From positions 310,001 through 374,000 of the forward strand of contig NZ_CP094461.1 in assembly GCF_022809715.1 (NCBI RefSeq): DNA of 64,000 nt, in the 5' to 3' direction. The notes under the pieces were generated by a model. It ran no database searches, was not told the origin of the DNA, and saw only the letters and a list, made by a program, of their open reading frames with translations. Shown piece after piece: positions 17,812-27,876 of this stretch. Positions within the stretch are counted from its first letter, which is position 1. Each line of letters begins with the position of its first letter. Position numbers and translations under genes: made by a program. The DNA is from Burkholderia pyrrocinia. Its GTDB lineage: Bacteria; Pseudomonadota; Gammaproteobacteria; Burkholderiales; Burkholderiaceae.

Positions 17812-17828
17812 GTTATGCCGTTGAACCG

Positions 17829-18986
17829 TCAGAAATTGAAATTGACGTTCGTCTGGCTAGTCGTTGCATTGACATTCGTCGATTGCGTTGCGCCCGACGC
17901 TGCGTCCGCTTCGATCGTATATTGGCCTGCCGACGCCGGCGAGGAAGCCAGCGTGACCGGCAGCGAACCCGAGTACGTGCCGACGATCGGCGCGGCCGTC
18001 GGCACCGACAGCGCGTACGCGCCCGTATCCAGGTTTGCGTTGATCGACGTGATCTCGTATGCGTTTGCATCGATCGTCTGCAGTGCGCGCACCAGCGCGT
18101 TCGCGCTTGCCGTCACCGTGCCGCTGACCGTGCTCATCGTCGAGGCAGGCAGCGTGATCGGCAGGTTCGACGTCGATACGGCCGTGCTCGTGTTCACGAC
18201 CACCGGCACCGAGCGGACGACACCCGACGAGACGTTGTTCTGCACGATCACGACGTCGTAATTGCCCTGCGTCGAGCTCTGGATCAGCGGCGACAGCACG
18301 AACTTGCCGCTGCTGTCGGCCACCGTGCCGCGCACGACCTTGCCATGCTGCTCGGCATAGACGGTTGCACCCGCTTCGGCCTGCGCGACGTAGCCGGAAA
18401 TCGCGCCGCTCACGACCGTCGGCGTTGCCGTCACGACCGGCTTGAGCGCAAAGGTGCCGTTGCCGCGCTGCACGATCGACTTGCACGCATTGAAATCGAG
18501 CACGAGGTCGACGAGCGTGTTCGGCTGGACCGTGAACGGCGAGATGATCTTGTAGCCGCTTTGCGTCGCGCTCGGCGTCGCGAGAGCCTGCTCGCTGCCG
18601 CCGGTCGGCACGACCGAGTTCGCGAGCGTGTTGCCCTGGTTCTGCGCGAGCACGAGGCGGACCTGCTGGTACTGGCCGGCCGGCAGCGCGGTCTGGCCGA
18701 GATCGGCGAGTGCGCCGTTGGTCAGCGACAGCAGGTCGATCTTCTGCGGCGTCGGCAGCGTGATCGTCGACCAGCCTCCGTCGTTGTCGCCCGCATTCGA
18801 ACTGGCGTTTACGCGCACCTGCGACACGGTGACGAACACATGATCGAAGCCGCACGACGGGGCGTCGGTCATCGCGACATGCAGCGTGCCGTTCTGCACG
18901 CTGCCGCCGTCGTCTCCGCCGCCGCAGCCGGCAAGAACGAACGGCACGATTGCAGCGCAAAGGGCACTTTTAAAGAGCTTATTCAT
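17829..18986 (-). CDS. DUF4382-domain lipoprotein
   Basis: 385 residues. Signal peptide with lipobox LAGC, then a Gly/Asp linker (GGGDDGG) and a DUF4382 domain (TLHVAMTDAPSCGFDHVFVTVSQVRVN, then the KIDLLSLTNGALADLGQTALPAGQYQQVRLVL core). The remainder (about 200-385) is Ser/Thr/Val-rich with carboxypeptidase-regulatory-like beta-sandwich pattern (ISGYVAQAEAGATVYAEQHGKVVRGTVADSSGKFVLSPL). The protein should be exported and lipid-anchored; the role is unknown but beta-sandwich surface proteins of this type are often adhesin-like. ATG 18986 follows a GGGGGG stretch; the GTG two codons earlier is an alternative. Confidence 0.88.
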   Translation of the reverse strand: MNKLFKSALCAAIVPFVLAGCGGGDDGGSVQNGTLHVAMTDAPSCGFDHVFVTVSQVRVNASSNAGDNDGGWSTITLPTPQKIDLLSLTNGALADLGQTALPAGQYQQVRLVLAQNQGNTLANSVVPTGGSEQALATPSATQSGYKIISPFTVQPNTLVDLVLDFNACKSIVQRGNGTFALKPVVTATPTVVSGAISGYVAQAEAGATVYAEQHGKVVRGTVADSSGKFVLSPLIQSSTQGNYDVVIVQNNVSSGVVRSVPVVVNTSTAVSTSNLPITLPASTMSTVSGTVTASANALVRALQTIDANAYEITSINANLDTGAYALSVPTAAPIVGTYSGSLPVTLASSPASAGQYTIEADAASGATQSTNVNATTSQTNVNFNF

Positions 18987-19231
18987 TGTCACCCCCCATG
19001 GGTGTTATTGTGGGTAACGAAAGAATAGCGTCGCTTCAGCCTGCTATTTTGGGCATCTTTGCAACGAACGGTAACTTTTGGTTCTATCGGTAAATCGCCC
19101 GCGAGATTGATGCCGCGTCAAGGGGGAGTGAAGCGGAACAGGGCGGAGATTATCGGGGAGAAGTGCGCAATGTAGGCGGCACGGGACAAAGCGATTGCGA
19201 CGCGGAAGTAGTTAGTACCACGGTGCTTGAA

Positions 19232-20137
19232 TCAACGATTGTCCGCACGCCACTGACGAGGTGTGACACCGGTCAGGCGCAAGAATGTCCTCGTGAAGTG
19301 ACTCTGGTCCGCAAAGCCGCACAAATCCGAGATCATGTTCAGAGGCATGGGGGACGTGCGCATGTACTTCTTTGCCAGCTCTACGCGTTGGTTGATCAGC
19401 CAGCGATGCGGGGGCAGTCCTGTAGTCTGATGAAAGGCCTTGACGAAATGACCGCGAGACAGGCCGCAGGCCTTCGCCACATCGACAAGCGAAATTTTTC
19501 CGTTGAGGTGTTCGAACAGGAGTCCTTTTGCCTGACGCTCCTGCCACGGCGTGAGTTTGCCGGTCTGCCTTTCCCGCTGCTCGCCGATGCCGCCGTACTG
19601 TTGTGCGATATGGGTCTGGAAAGCGAGCGCGACCTGGTCGATGAAGAGTTGCGACGCATGCTCGGGCTGCGCCAACGCGGGCAGCAGCGATTGTCCGAGG
19701 TGATGGACGATCGGGTCGGTTGCACTCAAGTGCGGCGGCAAATAAAGCTGCGGCCGTCGCCGGCCACCGATTTCATCGGCCGTTTCCTCCAGCGTGCGGC
19801 GAGGCAGATGGAAGTGGAGGCAGTCGAACGCCCCCTTCAGATCAGCCACCCACCTGCGGTCGAGGTCGTGAATCGTCACGGTCCCTGCGCTGTAGGGGAC
19901 GAAACGGGCAGCACGTCCGTCAAGCCACAATTCCTGTTCGCCGAAAGCGCGCAATTGCAGCACGATGAGATCGGCGTCTTCGAGGTCATAGGGCGCGGTC
20001 CGGCCCATATTTCTTCGCGCCGATTTCAGCCGACTGATACCGATCTGCGCGGACGGCAATGTTTGGGTGACGACGGTTTGCCTCACGTCGGCCGGAATGA
20101 ATTCGGAAGAGGCGTTGTCCGACGGTGCAGTAGCCAT
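19232..20137 (-). CDS. AraC-family transcriptional regulator
   Basis: 301 residues from the ATG at 20137, or 313 from a GTG at 20173; neither has a clear ribosome site. The C-terminal 100 residues hold the two AraC helix-turn-helix units (KISLVDVAKACGLSRGHFVKAFHQTTGLPPHRW and MISDLCGFADQSHFTRTFLRLTGVTPRQW). The N-terminal part is a variable sensor domain. The adjoining aldo/keto reductase fragment hints that its former target was lost. Confidence 0.88.
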   Translation of the reverse strand: MATAPSDNASSEFIPADVRQTVVTQTLPSAQIGISRLKSARRNMGRTAPYDLEDADLIVLQLRAFGEQELWLDGRAARFVPYSAGTVTIHDLDRRWVADLKGAFDCLHFHLPRRTLEETADEIGGRRRPQLYLPPHLSATDPIVHHLGQSLLPALAQPEHASQLFIDQVALAFQTHIAQQYGGIGEQRERQTGKLTPWQERQAKGLLFEHLNGKISLVDVAKACGLSRGHFVKAFHQTTGLPPHRWLINQRVELAKKYMRTSPMPLNMISDLCGFADQSHFTRTFLRLTGVTPRQWRADNR

Positions 20138-20227
20138 AAAACCGGCGAGAAGGTCAAAGAGGAAACGATACACTTTACCAAATCGAAATTACGGTTGACT
20201 GACCGGACGGCCGCCCCCGATTGCGCA

Positions 20228-20500
<273 letters not shown>

Positions 20501-20759
20501 TCAGTCATGTAGTCGGCCGTTGATTACATCCCTGCTTCATTCCCGGCCGCAGACGGCACTTGCGGCACGCCGCGCAGGCGACGCACGCGGAACGTCGTGA
20601 ATTTCGATGCGTTACCGCGAATTCATTGCACGCGACCTATACTTTCAAAACCATTTCGTCCGCGACAAGGAGGCGCAATCGTGCCTATGTGCTTCGCGCG
20701 GCATCCCGCGCGGTCATCCACGCAAGACCCATGACTACTGTCGTATGAGGAAGGACATC

Positions 20760-20972
20760 ATGACGCGCAAATACATCGATTGCCGGGAATTCCCGAGCGA
20801 AATGAATTGTTCCGTTGCGCTATCCGCGGATTCCGAAAACGAGTTGCTCGAGGCGGCCGTACAGCATGCGGTCGCGGTTCACAAGCATGCCGATTCGCCG
20901 GAGCTGCGTTCACAGCTGAAAACGCTCTTTCATGACGGCACGCCACCCGTTGAAACACCGCGTCAAGCGTAA
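20760..20972 (+). CDS. DUF1059 small protein
   Basis: 70 residues beginning MTRKYIDCREFPSEMNCSVALSADSENEL, the typical DUF1059 start with two conserved cysteines (CRE and NCS). GAGGAAGGA lies six bases upstream of 20760. The family is small, cytoplasmic and uncharacterised, often near redox or stress genes. Confidence 0.85.
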   Translation: MTRKYIDCREFPSEMNCSVALSADSENELLEAAVQHAVAVHKHADSPELRSQLKTLFHDGTPPVETPRQA

Positions 20973-21198
20973 CGCCGGCGCGACGGATCGAAGCGCAGCG
21001 ACCACCTCACGACGGCCATCTGCCATCCACGTATTCGCGTTGACCGTAGCTGCGCATCTTGCCGAAATCTTCTTCTGCATGTGGTCCAGTGGGGCGGCCA
21101 TCGGAGTTCGGCTGGCGTGCGAATACCTCGCTGCGCGGCCGAACTCGTACTTCCGCGTTCGGCCATTTTCTGCCCCGTTGAGCCGCTACACCTGACGG

Positions 21199-22104
21199 TC
21201 AATCGAAATACGGCTCCAATACCCCCTCGATCCAATCCATGAAAGCCCGGACGCGTGGCGACAGGTTGCGCCGATGGGCCACGACGAGCGACGCGGCGAG
21301 GGGCTCGGGACGCAAGTCGGGCAGAACCTCCACCAGCGCGCCGCTTTCGATGTGATGCGCGAGCGCCGAATATCCCGCCTGGATCAACCCGATGCCCGCA
21401 AGCCCGGCGGCATGATAGGTCTGCACGCTGTTGACCTGCATCGCGCTCGGCAACGGAAGCGACGCGTAACCGTCGCCGTCCGGGTATTCCCATCCGGCAT
21501 GCCGGGCGCCGAGTGTCAGCGTGTAGTGAACCATCCGGTGCCCCTGGCTGCGCAGATCGTCGAGCGTCTGCGGTATGCCGTACCGTGCCAGATAGCTCGG
21601 GCTCGCCGCATTCGTCATGCGCAGCTTGCCCAGCGGTCGGGCAATCAGCGTCTCGTCGACGATCGGACCCAGACGGATCACGCAATCGAACCCTTCCTGG
21701 ACGAGATCGACACGCCGATCGGTGCTGGAAAGTTCCAGTTCCAACTCCGGATGTGCCGCCATCAGTTGCGGCAGGGCGGGAACCACGACGCTTCGTGCCA
21801 ATTCGGTGGGCATGTCGACGCGCAACCTTCCCCGCAGAGATGCACCATGACCCGAGAACATCGATTGCAACTCCTGTACTTCGGCCAGCAGGTCCCGTGC
21901 GCGCAAATAAAAGGCGCGTCCGTCCTCAGTGAGCTGCACGCTCCGCGTGGTCCGATGCAACAGCGCCACGCCGACATCCCGCTCGAGTCCGCGGATCACC
22001 ATCGACACACGTCCCTTCTGAATTCCGAGGCTTTCGGCCGCACGCGTGAAGCTCGTCATTTCGGCGACACGGGCAAAGATCAAAAGCGCGTCAAGGTTTT
22101 GCAT
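21199..22104 (-). CDS. LysR-family transcriptional regulator
   Basis: 301 residues. N-terminal winged helix (LLIFARVAEMTSFTRAAESLGIQKGRVSMVIRGLERDVGVALLHRTTRSVQLTEDG) and a C-terminal LysR substrate-binding domain. It is divergent from the flavodoxin-like gene at 22223, with a 118-base shared promoter region containing a directly repeated ACTCAGT (22151 and 22162). By the usual LysR logic it likely controls the flavodoxin-like/aldo-keto reductase operon. Confidence 0.93.
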   Translation of the reverse strand: MQNLDALLIFARVAEMTSFTRAAESLGIQKGRVSMVIRGLERDVGVALLHRTTRSVQLTEDGRAFYLRARDLLAEVQELQSMFSGHGASLRGRLRVDMPTELARSVVVPALPQLMAAHPELELELSSTDRRVDLVQEGFDCVIRLGPIVDETLIARPLGKLRMTNAASPSYLARYGIPQTLDDLRSQGHRMVHYTLTLGARHAGWEYPDGDGYASLPLPSAMQVNSVQTYHAAGLAGIGLIQAGYSALAHHIESGALVEVLPDLRPEPLAASLVVAHRRNLSPRVRAFMDWIEGVLEPYFD

Positions 22105-22222
22105 TGTTCACCCAGGGAGTAACGGAACGTTCAATTTGTCGTCATTTATAACTCAGTTGCGACTCAGTAGAGTGGCTTCCCATGTCGTCCACGGAGGACA
22201 ACTTGAACGAAAGGGAGCAACC

Positions 22223-22813
22223 ATGACACAACACACCGCTGCGATCAAAACGGTCGTCGTCTACCACTCCGGCTATGGGCATACCGAGCGTATGGCAACA
22301 GCCGTCGCCGAAGGCGCCGGCGCCGTACTCGTCGCAATCGACACCGACGGAAACCTTGCCGAGGATGCGTGGGATACGCTGGCCGGCGCGGATGCGATCC
22401 TGTTCGGCTCGCCGACCTACATGGGCGGCCCCAGCTGGCAGTTCAAGAAATTCGCGGACGCATCCTCGAAAGCCTGGTTCGAAGGCGGGTGGCAAAACAA
22501 GATCTTCGGCGGCTTTACCAACAGCGCGAGCATCAACGGCGACAAGCTCAATACGCTCGAATACTTCTTTCTGCTCGCCGGGCAGCACGGCGGCATCTGG
22601 GTCAGCATGGATATCAAGCCGGCGAACGTGAAAGCGTCGATGCGTGACGACCTGAATCGCATGGGCTCCTATATCGCGCCGATGGCGCAGACGCCTGCCG
22701 ATGCGTCGCCTGACGAGATGTCGCCAGGGGATCTCGAGACGGCGCGCCGCTACGGCGCACGCGTCGCAACGATCGCCGGACAGTTTCGGTCTGGACACTC
22801 TCAACGCAACTGA
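22223..22813 (+). CDS. Flavodoxin-like NAD(P)H oxidoreductase (WrbA-like)
   Basis: 196 residues. YHSGYGHTERMATAVAEGA is the FMN phosphate-binding loop and GSPTYMGGPSWQFKKFADASSKAW the isoalloxazine-binding loop of the WrbA/flavodoxin-fold quinone reductases. AAGGGAG precedes ATG 22223; the upstream in-frame extension overlaps the promoter. It likely reduces quinones by two electrons, and is first in a divergent operon opposite the LysR gene, followed 72 bases later by an aldo/keto reductase. Confidence 0.92.
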   Translation: MTQHTAAIKTVVVYHSGYGHTERMATAVAEGAGAVLVAIDTDGNLAEDAWDTLAGADAILFGSPTYMGGPSWQFKKFADASSKAWFEGGWQNKIFGGFTNSASINGDKLNTLEYFFLLAGQHGGIWVSMDIKPANVKASMRDDLNRMGSYIAPMAQTPADASPDEMSPGDLETARRYGARVATIAGQFRSGHSQRN

Positions 22814-22885
22814 AATCCTGTCGCGCGCGACGCGACGGAACGGACGCCGCCACCTGTTATCCAGCCACTCTTGAAGGAAATGGCC

Positions 22886-23941
22886 ATGAAATACAAGCAA
22901 CTCGGCCGCACCGGCCTGTATGTCTCGGAGCTGTGCCTCGGCACGATGACGCTGGGTGGCAATGCCGACGCGGGCATGTGGAAGGCGATCGGCGCAGTCG
23001 GTCAGGACGACGCGAACCGGTTGATTGCCCGCGCGCTTGCCGCGGGAATCAATTTCATCGACACCGCCGACATTTATTCCTTTGGCCAGTCCGAACGACT
23101 CGTCGGACAGGCACTGAAAGACATCGGCGTACCACGCAACGAAATCGTGCTGGCGACGAAGACAGCCGGCGTGATGGGCCCGAAACCCAACGATCAGGGG
23201 GCGTCGCGCGGTCACATCATGGATTCGGTGCAGAGAAGCCTGGAACGGCTCCAGGTCGACCATATCGACCTTTACCAGATACATGCCAGCGATTCTGTCA
23301 CGCCGATCGAAGAAACGCTGCGGGCCCTGGACGACCTTACGCGGCAGGGGCTGGTTCGTTATGTCGGCGTGTCGAATTGGCGCGCAGGAAAGATCGGTAA
23401 AGCGCTCGGACTGAGTGCGGCGCTTCACGCCACGCGCTTCGAAACGCTGCAGGCCTACTATTCGATCGCCGGACGCGACGTGGAGCGCGAACTGGTGCCG
23501 CTCGTGATCGACGAGCAGATGGGGCTGCTTGTCTGGTCGCCCCTCGCGGGTGGATTGCTTTCCGGGAAGTTTGGCCCCGGAGCACCGACCGATGAAGGTT
23601 CGCGGCGCAGCCATTTCGATTTCCCGCCGGTCGATCTTGACCGGGCGTGGCCGTGCGTTGCGGAGATGCGTGCCATCGCCGATGCGCGCGGTATCTCGGT
23701 CGCCCGGATAGCGCTCGCCTGGTTGCTCGCCAGGCCGCATGTCACGAGCGTCATTATCGGCGCCAAACGGGTCGAACAGCTCGAAGACAACCTCGGCGCG
23801 GTCGATGTCGTTCTCACCGAGGACGAGCTTGCGCGTCTTGAAGCCGTGAGTGCGCTGCCCAGCTGTTATCCCGGCTGGATGATCGATCGTCAGGACGCGA
23901 GCAGGCGTCCGTTGCCGTTCAGGCCCGTTGCGTCGAATTAG
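22886..23941 (+). CDS. Aldo/keto reductase
   Basis: 351 residues of the YajO/Tas-like class: MKYKQLGRTGLYVSELCLGTMTLGG start, INFIDTADIYSFGQSE with catalytic Asp/Tyr, ATKTAGVMG with the catalytic Lys, and a late VIIGAKRVEQLEDNL NADPH-binding segment. GAAGGA lies upstream of 22886. It is probably co-transcribed with the flavodoxin-like gene and DUF1330 gene, forming an NADPH-dependent carbonyl/quinone detoxification set. Confidence 0.93.
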   Translation: MKYKQLGRTGLYVSELCLGTMTLGGNADAGMWKAIGAVGQDDANRLIARALAAGINFIDTADIYSFGQSERLVGQALKDIGVPRNEIVLATKTAGVMGPKPNDQGASRGHIMDSVQRSLERLQVDHIDLYQIHASDSVTPIEETLRALDDLTRQGLVRYVGVSNWRAGKIGKALGLSAALHATRFETLQAYYSIAGRDVERELVPLVIDEQMGLLVWSPLAGGLLSGKFGPGAPTDEGSRRSHFDFPPVDLDRAWPCVAEMRAIADARGISVARIALAWLLARPHVTSVIIGAKRVEQLEDNLGAVDVVLTEDELARLEAVSALPSCYPGWMIDRQDASRRPLPFRPVASN

Positions 23942-24019
23942 AACCGGCTACCGCACACCCATACCGTCGACCTGGGCGGTTGTCGGAATGCGCCCACTGA
24001 AAGAGAGAGATAGATAGAC

Positions 24020-24310
24020 ATGCCAAAGGGTTATCTGATCGCACACGTCAGCGTCTCGGACGCAACTGCTTACGCTGCGTACGCAAAAGCCGCAGGCGAT
24101 GCAATGACAAAATTCGGCCCCAAGGTCATCGCCGGTTGGGGGCGGTATGAAAACCTCGAAGGCGAGGCCCACGAGCGGCATGTGGTCCTCGAGTTCGATT
24201 CGTTGGCCGAGGCCAGGCGCTTCTATGAAAGCCCAGAATATCAGGCGGCCAAGGCGCTTCGTGCCGGGGCCGCGACCGGGACCTTCGTCATCCTCGAAGG
24301 GGCTTCATGA
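24020..24310 (+). CDS. DUF1330 protein
   Basis: 96 residues: MPKGYLIAHVSVSDATAYAAYAKAA, then VVLEFDSLAEARRFYESPEYQAAKALR. This is the ferredoxin-like alpha/beta fold of DUF1330, a small dimeric family of unknown activity. GAGAGA precedes the start. It overlaps the convergent monooxygenase gene by six bases at the 3' ends. Confidence 0.9.
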   Translation: MPKGYLIAHVSVSDATAYAAYAKAAGDAMTKFGPKVIAGWGRYENLEGEAHERHVVLEFDSLAEARRFYESPEYQAAKALRAGAATGTFVILEGAS

Positions 24311-25918
24311 TTCCGACTGCGAAGCGCTCGAACGCCCGCAGGCTGTCGAACTTCTCCGACGCGGCGAATCACCTGCACGCCCGGTTTCGCCGAACCATCG
24401 CGAGATGGCATGAGCGACTTCTTCATGGTCGGGAGCGGCTTCGCATGCCCACGCGACGATCCCGTCGGGACGCACCAATATAGATCGCATACCTAACCGA
24501 TCCTTGGCGTCGGCTGCGACATAGGCGAGGCGCTCGCGCCAACGGTTCGCAAGCGCGTGAAGCGATGCGCCTGAATCGAAGTCCAGCAGGAGTCCCCGCC
24601 CGTCGCGCAACAGGCGGCCTGCCTTCGTTCCGTCGACCAGTTCGAAATCGGGTACGCTGCGGCCCACCAGCGGATGAGGGCTGCCAAGATCGTAGCGAAG
24701 CGACACACCCCAGACGCGCTCCGCGAAATACGTTGCGCCATCCCGGGTCTCGATGAGATCGCGAACGATCGCCTCCAGCGCGCGCGTGCCGGGGGTAGGT
24801 CGCATAAGTGCGACTTGCGCACGCGACCAATCGAGAACGCGTGCCCCTATCGGATGCCGCTCTTGTTGATAGCTGTCGAGCAGACCGGCCGGCGCATCGC
24901 CACGGATGGTGGCTGCCAGCTTCCAGCCGAGGTTCATCGCGTCTCCGAGTCCAAGATTGAGCCCTTGACCGCCCAAAGGAGAGTGGATGTGCGCGGCATC
25001 GCCCGCGAGCAGCACGCGTCCGTTCCGATAGGTCGTTGCCTGGAAGGCGCGATCCGTCCACGTGGTAGCCAGCCTGAGCCGGGTCAGCGTGATTTCGGTG
25101 CCGGACACGCGGCGCAGCACCGCCTGCACATGCTCCAGCGTGACGGGGTGAAGGCGGTGAAACGCTCCGCCGTCGAATTCCACCATCGCAATCGTGCCGG
25201 GCCGCGCATAGGTGTACATGCCCGTCGATGTGTAGTGTCGGCCGGGGAGAAGCGCGTCCGGCTCAGCCATGTCGACCTCGACGGAATAGCCGGTGAACTC
25301 CGGACCAGTACCGACGAAATCAAAGCAGCCGGCTTTGCGGATCGCACTGCGGCCGCCGTCGCAGCCGACGAGCCAGCGCCCGCGAAAAGTGTTCCCGCCC
25401 GCATGAACGGTCACCGCTCCATCCGACTCGTGGAATGCGTCGGCGCTCAGGCCTCGCCGGATCTCGCATCCCGTCGCGCCGGCTCGACGAGCCAGGACCG
25501 TTTCGAGCGTCTCCACTGCGACTGCCATGCTGGTGTCGGCCGAGCCTGACAGGCGATACGGCCACTTCGAGGTATCGATGTCGTCGTGATGGAACTCAAT
25601 GCCGGCGAAATGACCGGCGGGCCGGCGCGGCTGCTGCATCCAGTGCGCGATCGTCGCGGTCTTGTCCGCGATAGGGTCGGCACGCCCGGCCTCGATTACT
25701 TCGTCCAGCAGCCCGCGCCTGTCAAGCGTTTCGAGGGTGGGGGCCGAAAGGCCGCGCATGCCGAACGGCAGGCGCTTCAACGGAGCGTGCGGTGTTTCGG
25801 CGCGCTCGAGTACGAGGACCGACAGCTTGAACAGGCGAAGCTCGCAGGCGAGAAACAGACCGACGGGGCCAGCCCCGGCAATCACGACGTCGTAGATATC
25901 CTGATGGTGCTCGTGCAT
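24305..25918 (-). CDS. FAD-dependent aromatic monooxygenase (PheA/TfdB family)
   Basis: 537 residues. Near the N-terminus IAGAGPVGLFLACELRLFKLSVLVLERAE binds the FAD ADP moiety; the central LVGCDGGRSAIRKA is the DG motif; GDAAHIHSPLGGQGLNLGLGDAMNLGWKLA is the GD motif. The C-terminal thioredoxin-like domain lacks a CxxC. The architecture is that of class A hydroxylases acting on phenols or polyketides (including rifampicin monooxygenase-like enzymes). Substrate unknown. It stands alone, convergent with the DUF1330 gene. Confidence 0.92.
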   Translation of the reverse strand: MHEHHQDIYDVVIAGAGPVGLFLACELRLFKLSVLVLERAETPHAPLKRLPFGMRGLSAPTLETLDRRGLLDEVIEAGRADPIADKTATIAHWMQQPRRPAGHFAGIEFHHDDIDTSKWPYRLSGSADTSMAVAVETLETVLARRAGATGCEIRRGLSADAFHESDGAVTVHAGGNTFRGRWLVGCDGGRSAIRKAGCFDFVGTGPEFTGYSVEVDMAEPDALLPGRHYTSTGMYTYARPGTIAMVEFDGGAFHRLHPVTLEHVQAVLRRVSGTEITLTRLRLATTWTDRAFQATTYRNGRVLLAGDAAHIHSPLGGQGLNLGLGDAMNLGWKLAATIRGDAPAGLLDSYQQERHPIGARVLDWSRAQVALMRPTPGTRALEAIVRDLIETRDGATYFAERVWGVSLRYDLGSPHPLVGRSVPDFELVDGTKAGRLLRDGRGLLLDFDSGASLHALANRWRERLAYVAADAKDRLGMRSILVRPDGIVAWACEAAPDHEEVAHAISRWFGETGRAGDSPRRRSSTACGRSSASQSES

Positions 25919-26381
25919 GAATCACTCCTGTGTCGATGTTCGACCGGAGCGTTTCTCAGGTTGAGCGCCACACGGACGAACGTTTGGACGCCTGGCCGGC
26001 GTCGGATGTTCGTCGTGGGGATCTCATGCACGGGGCAAAGACCAGAGCTTTCGCTAACGAAAGGACTTGGGCTTACCAAACCAAGTCTGCCTTTTCCGAC
26101 ACCGCGTTATAACACCGCAGCGAAGACGCGTAAACAGCGGCGACGGTCCGCTCACCGCGGTGCGACGGCGCGCCGGCGTGTTACGTCGTCCATGCGCGAA
26201 ACGCATGGTTGGCAAGAACCGGAATGGGTCTCGACGGCAGTTGCGCAACCGACTCATGTTTTTGACGTTCTTCATTCGCGTGCATGAAAGGACGTATTAG
26301 CGTTTCCCCCGATATAGGAAAACGCCGTACAAGCCGATGTTGCAGAGAGATACGGTGTGAATAATCGATCCGAGGCCAATT
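25919..26381. other. Intergenic region
   Basis: No credible gene. It holds the promoters of the divergent monooxygenase (minus) and HD-GYP (plus) genes; no clear operator was recognised. Confidence 0.5.
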
Positions 26382-27794
26382 ATGACGACATCTGCAACAA
26401 ACGGGCCGAACGAGGCATTGCCTGAAACGCCCGAGGCGGCAACGGCATCCGACGACGCGTGCCGCGCACCGTCGATCCTGCTGGTCGACGACGAGCCGAA
26501 CGTGCTGTCGGCGCTCAAGCGCGTGTTCCGGCCCGCGGGCTACGACATCCTGACCGCCGACAGCGGCGAGGCCGCGCTCGAGATACTGGCGTCGACCGAG
26601 GTCGACCTGATCGTGTCCGACATGCGGATGCCGCGCATGAGCGGTGCGGAATTCCTGGCCTGCGCGCGGGCGCTGTACCCGGACACGATGCGTATCCTGC
26701 TGACCGGCTATGCGGATATCGCATCGGTCGTGCAGGCCGTCAACGAAGGCGGCGTGTATCGCTACCTGAACAAGCCGTGGGACGATCACGATCTGCTGAT
26801 GACCATCGAACAGGCGCTGGAGCAGCGGCGCTTGCGCCGCGAAGCGGCCCGGCTGACCGCGCTGACGGAAGCGCAGAACGACGCGCTGCGCCGTTTCAAC
26901 ACGGAACTCGAAACGCAGGTGCGTGCACGCACCGAGGAACTCGGCCAGACCGTGATGTTCCTCGAAGCGGCGCAACGCGACCTGAAAAGCAGTTTCACGG
27001 CGATGGTCCAGGTCTGCGCGAGCATGATCGAGCTGCGTTGCGGGACCGCCGGCGGACACGCGATGCGCGTCGGCGAGATCGCGCGCCGGCTCGCGCTGGC
27101 GTCGGGGGTGAGCGAGCTGCACGCGCAGGACGTCTATTTCGCGGGGTTGCTGCACGGCATCGGCAAGTTGTCGCTGCCCGACGAATTGCTGCACAAGCCG
27201 CTCGCGCGGATGACGACGGACGAACACCGGCTGTTCCAGCAGCATCCGCTGCGCGCGCAGATGGTGCTGACGCCGGTCGCGCAATTGCACAAGGTCGCGT
27301 CGATCGTGCTGCACCAGTACGAGCGCTTCAACGGACGCGGCACGCCGGACGGGCTGACCGGCGACGCGATTCCGCTCGGCTCGCGGATCGTTGCGATCGC
27401 ACGCGATTTCGAAGGGCTGCGCAACGGCGAAATCGGTGTGCCGCATTCGGTCGAACAGGCGCTCGATGCGTTGCGCTCGCAGGCCAGCGTGCGATACGAC
27501 CCGCAGATCGTCGAGCGTTGCATCGAGCTGATGCGCGACCCGGCGAGTCTCGGTATCGCGGCGTCCGTCGCGGAGATCAAGTCCGCGCAGCTGCGCGAAG
27601 GGATGCAGCTCGCCGACGATCTGCGCACGCATCGCGGCGTGCTGCTGATGACGAAGGGCAGCGTGATGTCGGCGCACCAGATCGAGCTCGTGCGCCGTTT
27701 CGAGACGCGGGAAGGGACGCCGTTCGACATTCTCGTTCTGGCCGGCGCGGCCGCATCGATGCAGGCGCACAACGCAGGCGCGCCGCCCGGCTGA
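26382..27794 (+). CDS. Response regulator with degenerate HD-GYP domain
   Basis: 470 residues. Residues 27-150 are a receiver domain with phospho-acceptor Asp80 (LIVSDMRMPRMSG) and the conserved Lys of YLNKPWDD. A coiled coil (about 150-200) leads to an HD-GYP domain (about 205-370) typical of RpfG-type cyclic-di-GMP phosphodiesterases. The key motifs are altered: HD is HG (LLHGIGKLSLPDELL), the HHE segment is LHQYERFNG, and GYP is GTP. The metal site is therefore probably broken and the protein likely acts by binding rather than hydrolysis. It is followed 82 bases later by a histidine kinase, its probable partner. Confidence 0.9.
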   Translation: MTTSATNGPNEALPETPEAATASDDACRAPSILLVDDEPNVLSALKRVFRPAGYDILTADSGEAALEILASTEVDLIVSDMRMPRMSGAEFLACARALYPDTMRILLTGYADIASVVQAVNEGGVYRYLNKPWDDHDLLMTIEQALEQRRLRREAARLTALTEAQNDALRRFNTELETQVRARTEELGQTVMFLEAAQRDLKSSFTAMVQVCASMIELRCGTAGGHAMRVGEIARRLALASGVSELHAQDVYFAGLLHGIGKLSLPDELLHKPLARMTTDEHRLFQQHPLRAQMVLTPVAQLHKVASIVLHQYERFNGRGTPDGLTGDAIPLGSRIVAIARDFEGLRNGEIGVPHSVEQALDALRSQASVRYDPQIVERCIELMRDPASLGIAASVAEIKSAQLREGMQLADDLRTHRGVLLMTKGSVMSAHQIELVRRFETREGTPFDILVLAGAAASMQAHNAGAPPG

Positions 27795-27876
27795 CGCAGG
27801 ACACCTGGCCTGATGGACGCCGCGCGCGCTCGGCCGCACGGCGGCAACGCCTTCACACCGATTCGGTCGCTCGATC

